A stretch of DNA of 64,000 bases. Origin: Yersinia vastinensis (GTDB taxonomy: Bacteria > Pseudomonadota > Gammaproteobacteria > Enterobacterales > Enterobacteriaceae). Below are positions 61,212 to 64,000 of this stretch, piece after piece. The position numbers and the translations under genes were made by a program. Each line of letters opens with the position of its first letter. The first letter of the stretch is position 1. The DNA lies in contig NZ_CACVAF010000003.1 of the NCBI RefSeq assembly GCF_902726565.1, positions 62,001-126,000 on the forward strand, given 5' to 3'. The notes beneath the pieces are model-generated. The model did not search any database, had not been told where the DNA came from, and worked only from the letters and a program-made list of their open reading frames with translations.

Positions 61212-61757
61212 TTAATAATATTGCAGGTTAAAAGTGGCGACTGCACTGAACTCACCGCGTTTAATTGTGCGTTGAGTTATTGCTTGAGGTTCACCCCGCA
61301 CATAGGCTTTTAAGGTGATAATATTATTACCCACAGTCAGCCCAATATCGTCACTGGATTGATTTAATAGCAAAGGCTTACCGGCCAATGTTTCAAGACC
61401 AATACCGATACCAACATCATTACCATCGACGGCTAATAACCCCGGCAAATTAGCGTTATCATTACCCGTGAATATGATATTAGCTGTCGTCCCTAAACTG
61501 ACGTCACAATCAACCAAATGTATTTGAAACTGTTTGCCTAAAGTTCGTTGATTCGAATAAAGATATTTATCGACCACTGTACCAAAGTTCAAACTAATGG
61601 CTTCATCACCTGGGCGAATCGTGCAAGGTTCAGCGACTAATGCACCATGAAAACGCATATTGTCTACCGCGGATACTGGCAGGGTCCCAATAATATGCAG
61701 AACCAATGCGCTTAAAATATAACGTCCATGGCGTGTCAGCAGATTTAAATTAGCCAT
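61212..61757 (-). CDS. Fimbrial subunit (MrpG-like)
   Basis: 181 aa pilin. Signal peptide to about residue 30 (LPVSA), then MRFHGALVAEPCTIRPGDEAISLNFGTV, the paired Cys (EPC...DC) typical of pilins, and a C-terminal FSAVATFNLQYY with the penultimate Tyr and beta-zipper pattern recognised by the chaperone. Positioned between the MrpF-like and adhesin genes. Confidence 0.82.
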   Translation of the reverse strand: MANLNLLTRHGRYILSALVLHIIGTLPVSAVDNMRFHGALVAEPCTIRPGDEAISLNFGTVVDKYLYSNQRTLGKQFQIHLVDCDVSLGTTANIIFTGNDNANLPGLLAVDGNDVGIGIGLETLAGKPLLLNQSSDDIGLTVGNNIITLKAYVRGEPQAITQRTIKRGEFSAVATFNLQYY

Positions 61758-61766
61758 TATGTTATC

Positions 61767-62261
61767 CTATTGGTAATCCACTAATAACGTAGCGGTAGCC
61801 TCAAAACTCCCTTCACTTAATGTCGCGCCCGTCGCTTGGACAGGAACTGCCTGAAGCGTCGGCGGATTATTTTTGTCATAAGCAATCCGTGTATTCAGTG
61901 TGAAAGGGGCACCATTTCTCAGTATACGAATGCCCAGATCGGGGATATTGGTTTGTATTGCAGAGAGATCAAATGTGGTAACAGATGCACTCACTATCGT
62001 CAGACCTAATTCCAAGCTGCTGCTTACCGCTTCGCACGTCACACTGTAAGGCACGGTCTGGGTATAATTAATTCCATCAATTTTCTTCACCCCCAGATTT
62101 TCACCAAAGGGCACATCAATGGTATTTCCACCGCTGATGACACAAGGCGGCGGGTTAATTAATGTGCCGGAAAACTGCATATTGTCCGCATGTGCTAACG
62201 AGCAGCTGAAGGCCAAAAACATAGCGACGGTACAGCACGAAGTGAGTGAATTCATATTCAT
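61767..62261 (-). CDS. Fimbrial subunit (MrpF-like)
   Basis: 164 aa pilin with signal peptide to SLAHA (about residue 25), mature start DNMQFSGTLINPPPCVISGG, a second Cys in VTCEAVSS and C-terminal FEATATLLVDYQ. Its start shares 1 nt with the stop of the preceding subunit gene, to which it is clearly related. Confidence 0.83.
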   Translation of the reverse strand: MNMNSLTSCCTVAMFLAFSCSLAHADNMQFSGTLINPPPCVISGGNTIDVPFGENLGVKKIDGINYTQTVPYSVTCEAVSSSLELGLTIVSASVTTFDLSAIQTNIPDLGIRILRNGAPFTLNTRIAYDKNNPPTLQAVPVQATGATLSEGSFEATATLLVDYQ

Positions 62262-62803
62262 TACTGGTACTCCACAACCAAGGTCGCTGTGCCGGAAAAA
62301 TATCCTGTGCTTAACGTCGAATTTATCTGCTTAACCGGTACTGCCTGTAATACAGGGACAGCCGGGTAGGTAAAATTAAATTCGCTATTCAGCGGCAATT
62401 CCTGACCACTTCGCATCAATTTGATCCCCAGATTCGCATTACTGGTTCTCAGAACGGCGGTATCAAAACTCGCCCCATTGCCCTTGATGCTCATTTTCAG
62501 CGCATTGGTTGCCGCCGCAGTACAGTCCAAGGTGTAGGTCACTGGCTTCATATACTGAATACCATCAATATTTGACGTCAGGAGGTCATCACCAAAGTCG
62601 ACGTTAATGTTGTTATTGCTGTTAATGACGCAAGGTGGCGCTGCAAAAATATTGACCGAGACCGTCACCGTCGCCGTCTTATTTAATGCCCAAACTGGGC
62701 TGCTAAATAATGTCGTCGTTCCTACGATGGCCGTCATCCCAATCATGGCTTTCATGACCATCGGGGTCAGCCGGGTAACTATTCCCTTACAAACAACAGC
62801 CAT
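62261..62803 (-). CDS. Fimbrial subunit (MrpE-like)
   Basis: 180 aa pilin. Signal region to about residue 39 (SSPVWA), then TVTVSVNIFAAPPCVINSNNNINVDFGDDL, a second Cys in YTLDCTA and C-terminal FSGTATLVVEYQ. AAGGA precedes ATG 62803. Close in pattern to the next subunit (LGIKLMRSGQ / LGIRILRNGA), suggesting gene duplication. Confidence 0.83.
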   Translation of the reverse strand: MAVVCKGIVTRLTPMVMKAMIGMTAIVGTTTLFSSPVWALNKTATVTVSVNIFAAPPCVINSNNNINVDFGDDLLTSNIDGIQYMKPVTYTLDCTAAATNALKMSIKGNGASFDTAVLRTSNANLGIKLMRSGQELPLNSEFNFTYPAVPVLQAVPVKQINSTLSTGYFSGTATLVVEYQ

Positions 62804-62845
62804 CCCATATTCCTTATTGCTATTATGACCCCACGAAAGCTGTTG

Positions 62846-63592
62846 CTATTTGACGCTTTCAACCACAGAACAAGTGCTACCCGTACAACCAAAGATCAGT
62901 TTTGGACGGCCACCGAAATCATTGACATACGTCAACACGGGTTTGCTGCCCAATGCTGCTGCACTCACTTCCAACATGCCTTGTGACTTTGGAGCAATCA
63001 TCAGTGGTTTGAAGCCCGCAGCGGTTTTCCCGGTTTTGCTCTCACTGGCATCCACCAGCGTGACGTAATATGGCGTCGGGTTATTAACCTGATAACGATC
63101 ACCCTGACGTGTCAGCTTTAATTTTTCCTGCCAAGGTGTCGACATATCAGCCTTTTGTGGCACGATGCTGGCGGGACGATAAAAAAGTTTGATGCGTGTT
63201 TGCAGCGCAATTTGTAAAGTATTGGGTTTGTCCGACCGTGGTGGAATTTCACGCAGGTTAAAATAGAACAGTGTTTCCCGGTCTTGCGCCAACTGACTTA
63301 CCACCGGCAGTGTTTGTATTTTTAACTGGCTAAGTGCACCTGGCTCAACACGCTGAACCGGTGGGACCACCGTCAATGGCGTATTAATTTTGTTACCCTG
63401 CTCATCTTCAATCCAGCCCTGCGCCAGATAAGGCAGTTGCTTATTCTGGTTGCTGATATTCAAGCTGATCGACTTATCACCACCATTAATGATCGCTCGG
63501 GTTCTGTCCAAAGCGATCGCTGCCGTGGCTTGCTGTGCCATAAGTGCCGTCACCAAAACGGTGGTGATACGCAGTTTGCTAGTCAATTTCAT
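62846..63592 (-). CDS. Periplasmic fimbrial chaperone (MrpD/PapD-like)
   Basis: 248 aa. Signal peptide to about residue 24, then two immunoglobulin-like domains: IALDRTRAIINGGDKSISLNISNQN, the signature LFYFNLREIPP and LQTRIKLFYRP before the domain 2 part ending in paired Cys (FGCTGSTC). It donates a strand to subunits and delivers them to the usher. 42 nt before the MrpE-like gene. Confidence 0.9.
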   Translation of the reverse strand: MKLTSKLRITTVLVTALMAQQATAAIALDRTRAIINGGDKSISLNISNQNKQLPYLAQGWIEDEQGNKINTPLTVVPPVQRVEPGALSQLKIQTLPVVSQLAQDRETLFYFNLREIPPRSDKPNTLQIALQTRIKLFYRPASIVPQKADMSTPWQEKLKLTRQGDRYQVNNPTPYYVTLVDASESKTGKTAAGFKPLMIAPKSQGMLEVSAAALGSKPVLTYVNDFGGRPKLIFGCTGSTCSVVESVK

Positions 63593-63691
63593 TACCTTTC
63601 CCTTCGAATTAATTGTGTTAGAACCTGCCGATAGCGCTCACCATTAATGCTCAAACGGGCAGTTATCCGCAGGCTCTCTTACCAAAATGTT

Positions 63692-64000
63692 CTACTGTGA
63701 TACTGGAGGCTTACTCCCCGCCGCTATCGGCTGGCAAGGCAACAGTAAATTCGCCAGCACCGAAGGAGAAAGCATCTTCGGTAGAGTGATGCTGCATTGC
63801 GCCTGTCCATTCCAGTTCACAGACATCGTTTCACCGGCTTTGATCCCACTGAGATAAGTCGAACCATCGTCGTTAACAATGCCGGTCTCTTGCTGATTTT
63901 CATTCAATACGGTGGCCCCAAATGGAGGGGATGAGCCATCAACCATACGAATCATAGCCATCGCTTTTTCACCTGAAATCACATTAAAGCGGCGATAACC
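63692..64000 (-). CDS. Outer-membrane fimbrial usher, C-terminal end (partial)
   Basis: The frame is open to the right edge and reads GYRRFNVISGEKAMAMIRMV, DGSSPPFGATVLNENQQETGIVNDDG and YLSGIKAGETMSVNW, the C-terminal plug-like domain of PapC/FimD ushers (PFGA, G...G...YL.G). About 102 residues are inside the window; the beta-barrel lies outside. It secretes and assembles the subunits encoded downstream. 99 nt separate it from the chaperone gene. Confidence 0.88.
   Translation of the reverse strand, partial: GYRRFNVISGEKAMAMIRMVDGSSPPFGATVLNENQQETGIVNDDGSTYLSGIKAGETMSVNWNGQAQCSITLPKMLSPSVLANLLLPCQPIAAGSKPPVSQ

Noticed and set aside
1-64000. tRNA, rRNA, CRISPR arrays, integrases or insertion sequences
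   Set aside because: None was recognised; the only repeats are ERIC-type elements and local hairpins.

Overview
The window looks like the chromosome of a Yersinia-type enterobacterium. The grounds are the protein families (DsdC/DsdX/DsdA, a YhjA-type peroxidase, a Sor PTS, an Mrp-type fimbria), moderate GC content, and several ERIC-type repeats whose cores match the enterobacterial consensus. No rRNA, tRNA, CRISPR array, integrase or insertion sequence was seen. Almost every gene is accessory metabolism, transport or secretion.

Layout. 2-5974 (+): the end of a Urt-type urea/amide ABC transporter (UrtD partial, UrtE), an acetamidase/formamidase, the AmiC-AmiR amide sensor and antiterminator pair, and a double-domain nitrilase-family amidase. 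6036-11530 (+): a sorbose-type system made of a SorC-type regulator with three copies of one palindromic operator, mannose-family EIIA/B/C/D and a sorbose-1-phosphate reductase. 11761-18792 (+): a tetronate (Otn)-type cluster with a DeoR regulator, a beta-keto acid cleavage enzyme, a BASS-type transporter, a GlcG/HbpS-like protein and a racemase-like protein. 18854-21699: an ArsR-type regulator divergent from a second-type EF-G gene. 22015-26082 (+): an ascorbate-type PTS (EIIA, B, C) with a PfkB kinase and a GatY-type aldolase.

26222-31819 (-): an amino-acid-type ABC transporter in an operon with a hydantoinase/carbamoylase fused in frame to a DUF1989 domain, followed by an XRE-cupin regulator. 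32206-32761: remnants of a molybdate-uptake locus (modA-like, modD). 32777-36684: the D-serine locus dsdC / dsdXA. 36818-43407 (-): a dipeptide-type ABC transporter with an enolase-superfamily acid-sugar dehydratase. 43858-45462 (+): a triheme cytochrome c peroxidase behind a well-placed FNR site. 45723-47743 (+): a Tat-exported aminotransferase next to a PheC-like periplasmic cyclohexadienyl dehydratase.

48015-60015 (-) is the most striking region. A 62-residue peptide with a double-glycine leader and four cysteines lies upstream of a tightly overlapping operon: DsbA-like oxidoreductase, LpxL-like acyltransferase, C39-peptidase ABC exporter, MacA, MacB, a TolC/NodT-type lipoprotein, and a dissociated fatty-acid cassette (KS, MaoC-type dehydratase, ACP, KR). 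This reads as a system that makes, matures and exports a small disulfide-bonded peptide, probably with a dedicated acyl group. I infer a lipidated microcin-like product. 60341-64000 (-) is an Mrp-type chaperone-usher fimbrial operon running out of the window at the usher.
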